Both the position numbers and the translations under genes were made by a program. The notes under the pieces were generated by a model. The model did not search any database and had not been told where the DNA came from. It was given only the letters and a program-made list of their open reading frames with translations. From assembly GCF_000682755.1 (NCBI RefSeq), contig NZ_AWFF01000054.1, forward strand, positions 62,001 to 126,000: a DNA stretch of 64,000 nucleotides, given 5' to 3'. Of this stretch, positions 48,329-56,043 are shown one piece after another. Positions within the stretch are counted from its first letter, which is position 1. Each line of letters begins with the position of its first letter. Source of the stretch: Hyphomonas beringensis (GTDB taxonomy: Bacteria > Pseudomonadota > Alphaproteobacteria > Caulobacterales > Hyphomonadaceae).

Positions 48329-50674
48329 CTAAAACTCCCAGCTTAGCTTTGCTCTGACCCAGCGCGGCTTGCCGTAGTACTCTTCGATCATGCCAATCCA
48401 GTCGGACAGGTCGAAGGTCTGGACCAGATATTCCTCATTCGTCACGTTTTCGACGGACAGGCTGAATTTCCAGTCGGCATCTGCTGGTAGCCATGTCGCC
48501 GAAACATTGCCTACAATATAGCCGTTTTCAGTAGTCGCAGGCGTCACATCGAGTCCAAAATAATGCTCAGACTGATATTGGGCGTCTGCCTGCAGGGCGA
48601 GGTTTCCCCACGAGCTAACGGGGAATTCGTAGCGGACCAGGCCATTCACATTCCATTCCGGTGAGTTGACAGATGTCAGTGTCATTCCCTCAAAACCAAC
48701 GACGTCGGTGACCTTGATGTCTGCGTAGCCGATTCCAAGTTGCGTGCTCAGACCGTCAATTGGCGCAGCCTGGATTTCGATCTCTGCACCTTTGTTTGTG
48801 GCCTGAGCATTGATCGTTGCGCTTCCAAGACTGCCCGGAAAGCTCGTATAGGCCTGATAGTTTCCGTAATCATAGTAGTACACAGAGCTATTGATCCGGA
48901 AATATCCAGGGATGGCATCCCATTTCACGCCTACTTCGTACGCATCCAGTTCTTCCGGTTCGTAGGTCAGGTTTTCGGGAGACGTAAGAAGCGCGGATGT
49001 CGGGTCGTAAGGGGGTTGGCTAAAGCCACCTGATTTGACGCCACGATTGTAGCTTAGATAATACAACACGTCGTCATTCGGCTGGTAGTTCGCCTGGGCT
49101 CGCCATGCCCACATGTCGAACTCTCTCTCCGCAGGGTCGAAAGTGGAATACGTGTAGATAACGCTCGTGCGCGGATCCAGCCCACTGGTGGCATTTTCGT
49201 CGAAGTGCACATCCTGGCGCGTGGAAACGAAATCGCGCTTCTCGTTGATATAGCGCAGCCCCCCAATGAAGCTGAAATCCTTCCACTTGTATTCGCCCTG
49301 GGCGAAAATTGATGCAGATTTGGTTGACGACTCCGATGGTGTCCGATCACCATTCGCCAGAGTTGGGTCGGTCATGACATCTTCTTCAAAGATGCCATTG
49401 TCTGGGTCGGTGTACATGAGTGGCGCAATGCCGCCAGTGGAGTCCGAGCTACTTAGGTCCATATAATAAAGGCCTGTCACGAAATCGATTGGACCGATTT
49501 CAGTGGCTGCACGGAGTTCCTGAGAGAACTGCTCTGCATCATTCGTCTGAAAATACTCATATGCGCGAACCGGGGTTGCGTCTGTATCTTCAATATAGTC
49601 ACGGAAGTTCTTCTGATAATCCGTGATGGAGGTCAGGGTCCAGTTGCCTACATCCCAGTTGATTGTAGCCGTATAGCCTTCGGTATCAGAAATGTTGTGA
49701 CCACGTGTGTTATAGTCACCCGCCCAAACATCATCATCCGTATCTTCATAGTTTCCCAGAAATGGATTCAGCTCGCCAGGCGTGTATAGTCCGCCTCCGT
49801 TTACAGCTGACTTATATTCAAAGAAGCCTGTCCGGATTTCCTGCCCGCCAACGCGTGCATTCAGCAGGATACTAATATCGTCTGTTGGCTCCATCAGGAG
49901 CTGAAAGCGCAAACCGTAATCGTCATTATTATTGAGTTTTTCTTCCGGATGCTCTCGGTTGGTAATATATCCAGTAGACGTGTGCTGCGCGCCTGAGACA
50001 CGTGCAGAGATCCAGTCATTGATCGGGATATTGACTGCGGCTTCCAGCATCATGTCATTATACTGACCATAGGAAACGCTGCCATATCCTCCGAAGTCCT
50101 TACCAGGTTTTACGGTGGTGAACGAGACGAGACCACCTGTCGCATTGCGGCCGAAGAGGGTTCCTTGCGGACCGCGCAGGACTTCTGCCCGGTCGATGTC
50201 AAACAACAGAAAGCCTGTGGCAGACATTTGGCTGATGTAAACGTCGTCGATATAGACGGCGACCGGGCTCTCAACGTTTGTGCTGAGATCATTGTTGGCG
50301 ACACCTCGGATGGCGAAGGAATAGCTGCCTTCCCCGTTCGGCTGAACTGAAACAACACCTGGAGAGAAGGCCGCCACATCTTGGGCATTGGTGTAGCCGA
50401 GCGCTTCCAGTTGGTCGCCGCTCAGCGCGGTAATTGCGATACCGACATCCTGGGAATCCTGTTCCCGTTTTTGCGCGGTCACAGTGACTTTTTCGAACAT
50501 GAGGTTCTCATCGTCCGGGGCATCATCCGCATGGGCGGCTGGTGCCACCATTAGAGACAATGCCAGAACAAGTCCGGAAACCCCTAGCAAGTTTTTCTTT
50601 GCCCTCGGAACGGAGTTTTTCTTCAGTCCACACAATAATTGATCGCGCATTTCTTTTATCCCAATTTTGAACAC
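48329..50674 (-). CDS. TonB-dependent outer-membrane receptor 3
   Basis: A 781-residue receptor from the GTG at 50674 (AAGGGAAG upstream) or 773 from the ATG at 50650. Signal peptide: a basic N-terminus, then LLGVSGLVLALSLMVAPAAHA. Plug: EKVTVTAQKREQDSQDVGIAITALSG and EVLRGPQGTLFGRNATGG. The barrel ends RAKLSWEF. It is downstream of the mau/aau operon on the same strand (150-base gap), so it may be co-transcribed with amine oxidation or have its own promoter. Its leader carries a strong hairpin just upstream of the Shine-Dalgarno. The ligand is unknown. Confidence 0.87.
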   Translation of the reverse strand: MFKIGIKEMRDQLLCGLKKNSVPRAKKNLLGVSGLVLALSLMVAPAAHADDAPDDENLMFEKVTVTAQKREQDSQDVGIAITALSGDQLEALGYTNAQDVAAFSPGVVSVQPNGEGSYSFAIRGVANNDLSTNVESPVAVYIDDVYISQMSATGFLLFDIDRAEVLRGPQGTLFGRNATGGLVSFTTVKPGKDFGGYGSVSYGQYNDMMLEAAVNIPINDWISARVSGAQHTSTGYITNREHPEEKLNNNDDYGLRFQLLMEPTDDISILLNARVGGQEIRTGFFEYKSAVNGGGLYTPGELNPFLGNYEDTDDDVWAGDYNTRGHNISDTEGYTATINWDVGNWTLTSITDYQKNFRDYIEDTDATPVRAYEYFQTNDAEQFSQELRAATEIGPIDFVTGLYYMDLSSSDSTGGIAPLMYTDPDNGIFEEDVMTDPTLANGDRTPSESSTKSASIFAQGEYKWKDFSFIGGLRYINEKRDFVSTRQDVHFDENATSGLDPRTSVIYTYSTFDPAEREFDMWAWRAQANYQPNDDVLYYLSYNRGVKSGGFSQPPYDPTSALLTSPENLTYEPEELDAYEVGVKWDAIPGYFRINSSVYYYDYGNYQAYTSFPGSLGSATINAQATNKGAEIEIQAAPIDGLSTQLGIGYADIKVTDVVGFEGMTLTSVNSPEWNVNGLVRYEFPVSSWGNLALQADAQYQSEHYFGLDVTPATTENGYIVGNVSATWLPADADWKFSLSVENVTNEEYLVQTFDLSDWIGMIEEYYGKPRWVRAKLSWEF

Positions 50675-50685
50675 AACTTCCCTTT

Positions 50686-50708
50686 GCCCCTCCGCGTCGC
50701 GGAGGCGC
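50686..50708 (-). promoter_or_regulatory. Hairpin in the 5' leader of TonB receptor 3
   Basis: CCTCCGC (50689-50695) and GCGGAGG (50699-50705) form a 7-bp GC-only stem around a 3-base loop, with two further pairs outside. It ends a few bases before the ribosome-binding site of the receptor mRNA (reverse strand) and may influence its translation or stability. Confidence 0.5.
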
Positions 50709-50824
50709 TTGCTTACATTTTGGCTCCCTTTTTTGTTTTGACGTGCAGCTGGCCCTGGCGGCGCGCCATTTATTTTCCAGCCTTTTGTGACTGGAGAATT
50801 GTGTTTGCGAGATGTGTCGTCAGG

Positions 50825-51334
50825 TCATGGCCATGGATAATCAGCGACCGGATCTCCAGATTCGATCAGTTGGTTCACGACATCTCGTCTGTATTCTACA
50901 ATATTAGTGACCGGAATTTCTCGTAGGGCCGCGAGTTCCTCAACTGTGAACCGCGGTGTGTCAGATGCATCTTCGCCGGCCCACTCATCGATTACGTAAT
51001 TCAAGACGTCGGCGAGTTGTTCGTTTGAAAGCCTAGACCCCATGATACCTGGTACGTGAGAGATATAGACACGGCCGTCTTGGTTCCTTGCCAATGGAGC
51101 GATGAAACCCGGAAAAGGAGGAATGCCTGCCTCTGGTGCGCCTGTGCCATCAACCCTGTGGCATCCCGAACACTTCAACATGTATAGGGATTTCGCAGAT
51201 GTCATCTCACGGATGACCTTGTCGTGACCGTCAATGCCCGTGACCGCCTGTTCTTCAGCGGATGTAAACATGGGCAATACCACGCCCAGCAGTGTGACAA
51301 GGCATATACCAGAGGCAAGCGTTCGCGGCTTCAT
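50825..51334 (-). CDS. c-type cytochrome of the amine dehydrogenase operon
   Basis: A 169-residue exported mono-haem cytochrome, from the ATG at 51334 that overlaps the light-chain stop by one base. The signal peptide is MKPRTLASGICLVTLLGVV (then LPMFTSAEE). The haem motif CSGCH is in LYMLKCSGCHRVDGTG, with a likely axial Met in HVPGIMGSRLSNEQLADVLNYV. Last gene of the large chain-E-D-light chain operon. It would accept electrons in the periplasm from the TTQ light chain, directly or through a carrier. In Paracoccus the acceptor is amicyanin; no copper protein is visible here. Confidence 0.85.
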   Translation of the reverse strand: MKPRTLASGICLVTLLGVVLPMFTSAEEQAVTGIDGHDKVIREMTSAKSLYMLKCSGCHRVDGTGAPEAGIPPFPGFIAPLARNQDGRVYISHVPGIMGSRLSNEQLADVLNYVIDEWAGEDASDTPRFTVEELAALREIPVTNIVEYRRDVVNQLIESGDPVADYPWP

Positions 51335-51903
51335 TATTCGGCCACCCCAACTACAAGTGCTACGGTGCAGTGATAACCTTTGTTGGCATTGGACATGCAC
51401 CAGTTGATGTCGTTGTGGAGACCCATTGAGTAGGCGGGGCGCTCTCCCTCACTTCGCAGGCAGAATTGAGCGCCCGAAAAAGCCGTCTTCCCGCAGCAAT
51501 CATAGTAGGAGACCAGATAGTCCCTGTCGTCGGCCGGGTTGTGGCAGGTGCCCACCCATGAGACGAGGGATGCTTCGGCGCCGACAGGACAGCTTGATTT
51601 GCTGCCGCCTGCTGTGGTGCACAGGAAGCCATCCAGTGCGCAATATCGCCAGTAATCGCAGCTCTTGTCGTCATAGGTGCCATCGCCTGATGGCGTTGCC
51701 CCCCAGGCACGGTCAAATGGCAAAGCTGTGAATGCTGCACCACCCACCATTATACTGCCCATTCTGGCCAGGGCGCTGCGCCGTCCATATTGCCGGGCAC
51801 TTTGACGCGCTGAGGTTTCAACAAGGCCGCTCAGGGCACTCTGGATACGTTCAAAGATTTTCAACACTCTTGTCTCTCCTGAATTTAAAGGTCTTCGTTT
51901 CAA
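51334..51903 (-). CDS. mauA: TTQ amine dehydrogenase light (beta) chain, aromatic-amine-dehydrogenase-like
   Basis: A 189-residue light chain with a long Tat-type leader (YGRRSALARMG, then SIMVGGAAFTALPFDRAWG). The two tryptophans that make the TTQ cofactor are probably Trp116 (SWVGTCHNP) and Trp168 (HNDINWCMSN), 52 residues apart; the known enzymes have 51 (from memory). The active-site Asp is in SYYDCCGK. The motifs CHNPADDRDYL and LHNDINWCM are closer to aromatic amine dehydrogenase (AauA) than to methylamine dehydrogenase. The mature part has 10 cysteines, fewer than the 12 recalled for Paracoccus MauA. It oxidises primary amines to aldehydes in the periplasm. Confidence 0.88.
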   Translation of the reverse strand: MKRRPLNSGETRVLKIFERIQSALSGLVETSARQSARQYGRRSALARMGSIMVGGAAFTALPFDRAWGATPSGDGTYDDKSCDYWRYCALDGFLCTTAGGSKSSCPVGAEASLVSWVGTCHNPADDRDYLVSYYDCCGKTAFSGAQFCLRSEGERPAYSMGLHNDINWCMSNANKGYHCTVALVVGVAE

Positions 51904-51939
51904 AGCGGTCTTCGTTCATCTGCTATTCCGTCTGGGGCA

Positions 51940-52551
51940 TTATCCTGCCTCCCGGATGGATTTCAGTTGCTGGAAAGAGGCTACGCCGGCGTCCAGAGCA
52001 TTGAACAGGCTGTCCAGTTGCTCCCGGTTGTTGATCAGGCCTTTGGCCTTCACAGTTCCGGATTGATCGACCAGAACCGCAAAGGGTAGACGCTGCACTC
52101 TGTACGCCATGCCAAGGTCTGTTGAGAGGACGTAAGGAAAATTTGAAAGCTTCTGGCGATTGATGAATTCCAGATGCTTGTCCTGGCTACCATCACTGGC
52201 TAGCACCACATCCAGCCACTCTTTTTCAGAGGATTGGATTCCTGAAAGAGCGGGCAGAAGTTGTTTGCAGACCGGACACGTGGGCGACAGGAAGAAGACG
52301 AGCATTGCCCTTGCGCCAGAGGCCCCGACACGAACGTTGCCGCCTGTCAGACTTTGTAGCGGGAAGACAGGGCTTGCCTCGCCTACTTGCGGGCCAGCTT
52401 GGTCCATCAGGGCGCCTACGGGGGCTACACGTTCATACAGTACCCCGATCTGACGGAGCATCACCCACATCATTACGGCCATTGCCACGACGACCAGCCA
52501 GAGTGCGATTACAGTAAAGCTAAGGATGCTGATCATTGTGCTGTACTCCAT
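51940..52551 (-). CDS. mauD: MauD-like thiol-disulfide protein
   Basis: A 203-residue protein with an N-terminal membrane anchor (LSFTVIALWLVVVAMAVMMWVMLRQI) and a thioredoxin-like domain carrying the CPVC motif (VFFLSPTCPVCKQLLPAL). It matches MauD, which is needed for disulfide formation and stability of the amine dehydrogenase light chain. It overlaps the end of mauE by 19 bases and lies 36 bases before mauA, in the canonical B-E-D-A order. Acts on the periplasmic face of the membrane. Confidence 0.88.
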   Translation of the reverse strand: MEYSTMISILSFTVIALWLVVVAMAVMMWVMLRQIGVLYERVAPVGALMDQAGPQVGEASPVFPLQSLTGGNVRVGASGARAMLVFFLSPTCPVCKQLLPALSGIQSSEKEWLDVVLASDGSQDKHLEFINRQKLSNFPYVLSTDLGMAYRVQRLPFAVLVDQSGTVKAKGLINNREQLDSLFNALDAGVASFQQLKSIREAG

Positions 52552-53108
52552 GTTGTTGCTGGACCGGGAAGGTCCTCATTCATCCGCCGATCATTGGCGA
52601 GCATGGTCTCTGCCGTCATCCAGAGGAGCAAGACGAGCGTGCCAATACCAAGCGATGTCACATCAAGCGCAAGACTGGAGTCTATTGGGTCCGTCCAACC
52701 CATGGCAGTTGGTGCGATCAGTCCGACAAGGACAGCGTTTCGGACAACAAGTTTCCAGCTGATCGGCTCCGGTGCCCCGCCGCAGCCGCAATCTACCATG
52801 CGGTGATCGCGCACGAGATTTATTGCCATGGCTATGGCGTAGCCTGTTAGCAAACTAGCCGCGAGCGCCGCCCCGACAGGTCGGACTGATGGTATGATCA
52901 ACATCACGGCTGCCGCCAATTCAAGAATGGGTGCGGCAAAGACAATAAAGCTCAGCGCGGTCTCCGGGATAAGTCCGTAATCGGCCAATATGCCCTCAAA
53001 GCGATACCTGTCTCCCAACTTGTGAAGTGCGGCGCGCAAGAATAGCAAAGCCAGGAAAACGGCAGCAGTCATTTGTAAAAGAGTAAGCATGCTTTGGTCC
53101 ATGCTCAT
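52533..53108 (-). CDS. mauE: MauE-like membrane protein
   Basis: A 191-residue membrane protein with about five hydrophobic segments (TLLQMTAAVFLALLFLRAALHKL, IVFAAPILELAAAVMLIIP, ALAASLLTGYAIAMAINLV and others). The MauE CGCGG motif is present in MVDCGCGGAPEPISW. MauE is required for maturation of the light chain, probably as a partner of MauD. Its start overlaps the mauB stop by four bases (ATGA), so translation is coupled. Confidence 0.87.
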   Translation of the reverse strand: MSMDQSMLTLLQMTAAVFLALLFLRAALHKLGDRYRFEGILADYGLIPETALSFIVFAAPILELAAAVMLIIPSVRPVGAALAASLLTGYAIAMAINLVRDHRMVDCGCGGAPEPISWKLVVRNAVLVGLIAPTAMGWTDPIDSSLALDVTSLGIGTLVLLLWMTAETMLANDRRMNEDLPGPATTWSTAQ

Positions 53109-54262
53109 TCCACCACCAGATAGCCAGCGTCCTGGATTTCCAGAGAGCCTGTATACTTCGCAGCAAACTTCGCCGTGGGGTCGATGTCGTAGCGATAGAC
53201 CGAGCCGCCATGACTATTTACGCCGAATAGGACCGGTGCCTCCGCATCGTCTGTGACAACAATGTGAGTCATGTGCTCGACATGCGATCGATAGAGAACC
53301 TTTTTCTCTTTCATGTCGATGGCCCAAATTTCTTCTGCGCCAAACTTGTGGCTGCCGTCCTCGGCATCTGGATGCATCGGTACGAACATGATTCCGTTGG
53401 GTTCGTTATAGGCGAGGATCTCGTATCCGCCCGGTGCCCAATTGCCTTCAATACCATCCGTATAAGACCAGCTGTCCAGAAGTTTGGCCTTTTTGTCTTT
53501 ATCGGAAATCGTGACGAACTTGCCGTCATACGTCGAGAAGACAAGGTCTCCGTCTATCCTAACAGAATGGACAAACAGGGGCTCGCTCTCAACATCGAAT
53601 ACCTGATCGCTATATGCTTGGCTCTTCAGTTTGCCTTTGGACGTCAGCTGAACTGTCAGCATGCTTCCGTCCCCGCAAAGGCTGGAAAACTTCGATCCCT
53701 CTTCCGCAAGATAGATGCCCCAGCAGCCTGGGTTTGGAATTTCTGCAACCACTTCTCCAGCCGTGAGGTCTACGACAGAGACGGAAGTCGCTGGAGTCGC
53801 ATTTTGTACAAAAGCCCATTTGCTGTCTGCACTAATGGCTAGTGCCGGTTGTTGCGCAGCTGTTTGAGCCATCTGTGGGGGCAGCTCGATCTCCTGTGTC
53901 GTCTCCAGCGTCTTGACATCAAATTTCTGGAGGTAGGCTTTTATTGGCCCATATGTGATGCGCTCGGGAAACGCAGAGGATGAATAGCCAAACTTTTCAT
54001 CCGGCCCGAGTGCGAACTGTGAGGTCATTCCTGTCGCGAAGTTTCCCTTATAGGAAAGATCATCAGTGGAAAGAATAGTGATCGCGCCGGCACCGCCCCA
54101 CGAAGGTGATACGACAAAGAGGTTGGCGCCAGGCGATATTTCCGCCTCTACGGTAAGTTCCTCGGGTTCGATCGGGTCAGGTATGCTTGTCTCCTGGGCG
54201 TTGGCCCATGAGACAGAAAGAGACAACGCGAATAAGGATGCGCCGAACCAGTGTTTAGTCAT
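53105..54262 (-). CDS. mauB: Amine dehydrogenase large (alpha) chain
   Basis: A 385-residue exported protein (MTKHWFGASLFALSLSVSWANAQ) that should form a seven-bladed propeller, as in MauB/AauB. Landmarks are LFVVSPSWGGAGAITILSTDDLSYKGNFATGMTSQFALGPDEKFGY and YSSSAFPERITYGPIKAYLQKFDVKTLE. It is the structural partner of the TTQ light chain in a heterotetramer. GAGGAAG lies eight bases before the ATG. It is the first gene of the operon, and the 493 bases upstream carry its promoter plus a divergent cytochrome gene. Confidence 0.87.
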   Translation of the reverse strand: MTKHWFGASLFALSLSVSWANAQETSIPDPIEPEELTVEAEISPGANLFVVSPSWGGAGAITILSTDDLSYKGNFATGMTSQFALGPDEKFGYSSSAFPERITYGPIKAYLQKFDVKTLETTQEIELPPQMAQTAAQQPALAISADSKWAFVQNATPATSVSVVDLTAGEVVAEIPNPGCWGIYLAEEGSKFSSLCGDGSMLTVQLTSKGKLKSQAYSDQVFDVESEPLFVHSVRIDGDLVFSTYDGKFVTISDKDKKAKLLDSWSYTDGIEGNWAPGGYEILAYNEPNGIMFVPMHPDAEDGSHKFGAEEIWAIDMKEKKVLYRSHVEHMTHIVVTDDAEAPVLFGVNSHGGSVYRYDIDPTAKFAAKYTGSLEIQDAGYLVVE

Positions 54263-54755
54263 TTGAACTTCCTCGTTTAAGCGATCAAAAAAATTGCTCT
54301 TGCCCTGGAAGTCGTCACCGCCCTTTTTAGATTTCTTTGAATGTCAAACTGAATTCTTCCCTGCGACACCCTCTATGACATAATTGTTATTTTGATGGAT
54401 CGGTCTTTATCCAGACTTATTTTGGCGATTAAGCTGATCGGCCCCGTTACCGCACATGCATCGCGCAAAATCGTATTGGCAATGATTACTTTCGTGCCCT
54501 TCGTGGCTTTCCTGATGCCAAAACCCGCAAAGGTGGACGAGAAAATCCGTCTGGGTTTCCTTGCTTGCCTGAACAGCGAACAACCTTGCCTGTGGATCGT
54601 GCAGCAGAGCACGAAAGTACCGTGTGCGAAGAGGTGTGTGTGCAAAGAGACTGTGCACGCGATCCGTCATTTTTCATATCAAGTTCATCGGATGGTAGGT
54701 ATTTTAAAAAAATCTGCTGTCTGCAGAGTACCTAGATCAGCACGGAAACAGATAT
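54263..54755. other. Intergenic region between mauB and a divergent cytochrome c gene
   Basis: 493 bp of divergent promoter DNA. Short open frames on both strands lack ribosome-binding sites and show no recognisable domain. I do not see an operator palindrome or intact gene, and take it as regulatory DNA for the mau operon and for the cytochrome gene at 54756. Confidence 0.5.
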
Positions 54756-55148
54756 ATGAAAATGCCAATCACTCGCATGAAGTTCATCCCAAGCATGGTT
54801 GTGTGGGGTTTGGTCTGCGGAGTTGCTCTGGCCGATGAACCATCGGAAGGGGCGGCGCTCTTTAAAAGACAGTGTGCCGTTTGCCACTCGGTTGTGCCGG
54901 GGCAAACCTTGATGGGTCCTAGCCTCGCGGGGGTCGTGGGGCGTCCAGCCGGTTCTCTGGATGGCTTTCGGTATTCGCGCGCAATGCAAGATGCAGGCTT
55001 TGTGTGGAATGCCGAAGAGCTCGACGCCTTTATAGAGTCTCCACGCAAGCATGTGCGTGGAACCAATATGTCTTATCCAGGTGAGCGTCGGCCTGAAAAG
55101 CGGGCGGCGATTATCGAATATCTGACACAATTGAGCACCGCGGATTGA
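54756..55148 (+). CDS. Soluble class I cytochrome c (c2/c550-like)
   Basis: A 130-residue exported cytochrome with signal peptide (KFIPSMVVWGLVCGVALADE), haem motif CAVCH (QCAVCHSVVPGQTLMGPSLAGVVG) and axial Met in RGTNMSYPG. The fold length (about 100 mature residues) and the GPSLAGVVGR loop are those of cytochrome c2/c550 electron carriers. Divergent from mauB, so it may be the electron acceptor that links amine dehydrogenase to the terminal oxidase. The ATG at 54756 is chosen because it yields a complete basic-hydrophobic leader; the ATG at 54777 would give a shorter one. Confidence 0.85.
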   Translation: MKMPITRMKFIPSMVVWGLVCGVALADEPSEGAALFKRQCAVCHSVVPGQTLMGPSLAGVVGRPAGSLDGFRYSRAMQDAGFVWNAEELDAFIESPRKHVRGTNMSYPGERRPEKRAAIIEYLTQLSTAD

Positions 55149-56043
55149 TTGGTTCGTCTTGTATGAGAATGTATGTGGCGTTTGATGCCCGTCACAGGTG
55201 GCAGATTTTGGCGTTCAGTCCATCGAATTTGAAGGTACTGTCCTTGGGTATCTGTGGCCTTGGTAAATGCTCTCATGTCGAGCTTTCTGAGCCGTGTGAG
55301 TAAACTCATCTATGTTGGGCGCGATGGTGGGGCTGAAGTGGCCAATATTATATTGGTGCGGTGTATCTACAGCTGCGCTGCGTAGAAGCCAGCCGCCCAG
55401 GTCACTATAAATATAATGCAGGGCGGCAAAGATGCGGGGGCGATCACTAGCGAGTTGCCAGGCATGCAGCCAATTATCGGGTCGAACTCAGCAGTTGCGA
55501 GATATCTGATGATCGCAAGGGCCGATTTCAGGCCGCGCGTCTTATCGAGTTCGATGTTTAGGGCTGTAAAGTCGCGCATTCATCGCGCAGTAAGTACGTC
55601 GCCTTCGGGGAGATACTGAAGGAGTTCGAGGCAGGACGAAGCACGCTCCAACTCCACGCGATCCGGTTATTTAAAGTTCGAGAGTATTACGCCGTAAACA
55701 CAGTCTGGCTTTGCAGCCGTCAAGTGGGCCCCAATATAATCCCCTAAGGTCAATCGATTCAGTGAATTGATTATAATTGGTCTTAAGGACCTCTTTTGCG
55801 GTTCGTGTTCTCAAAAACCCGAGAAACCTTGGTCTTATTCATGTGCGTGTCGCGCTATCAGAAGATCTTTTAAGGTACTGTAACTAATGAGTTATTCATA
55901 CTTTAAATGCCCGCCCGCTGGAGCTGGTGCCGCTTCATGTAGAGGACGAAAACCCAAAAAGGGTCTTGACGACAACTATTAACGAGAGACATCTATAGGC
56001 AATAACAAAAAGCCCCTGCAACGTCGGGGGCAGGGAGGGAATA
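55149..56043. other. 895-bp stretch without a confident gene
   Basis: No frame has both a ribosome-binding site and recognisable product. Around 55303-55375 one forward frame reads KLIYVGRDGGAEVANI, faintly like the end of an IS66-type transposase; around 55600-55730 another reads FGEILKEFEAGRSTLQLHAI. Both are short, interrupted and unproven, and may be relics of decayed genes. The last 300 bases are AT-rich and probably promoter DNA for TonB receptor 4, whose leader hairpin begins at 56012. Confidence 0.4.
56012..56040 (+). promoter_or_regulatory. Leader hairpins overlapping the ribosome-binding site of TonB receptor 4
   Basis: CCCTGC (56014-56019) can pair with GCAGGG (56030-56035), which contains the start of the ribosome-binding site AGGGAGGGA (56032-56040). 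Alternatively GCCCC (56012-56016) pairs with GGGGC (56027-56031), leaving that site free. The two stems exclude each other and could control translation of the receptor at 56044. Confidence 0.45.

Noticed and set aside
54392-54838. 148-codon forward frame overlapping the cytochrome c gene
   Set aside because: No ribosome-binding site, its end lies in the wrong frame of the cytochrome gene, and it resembles no protein I know.
55303-55375. KLIYVGRDGGAEVANI-like stretch resembling the end of an IS66 transposase
   Set aside because: Too short and broken to call; mentioned only in the note on the intergenic region.
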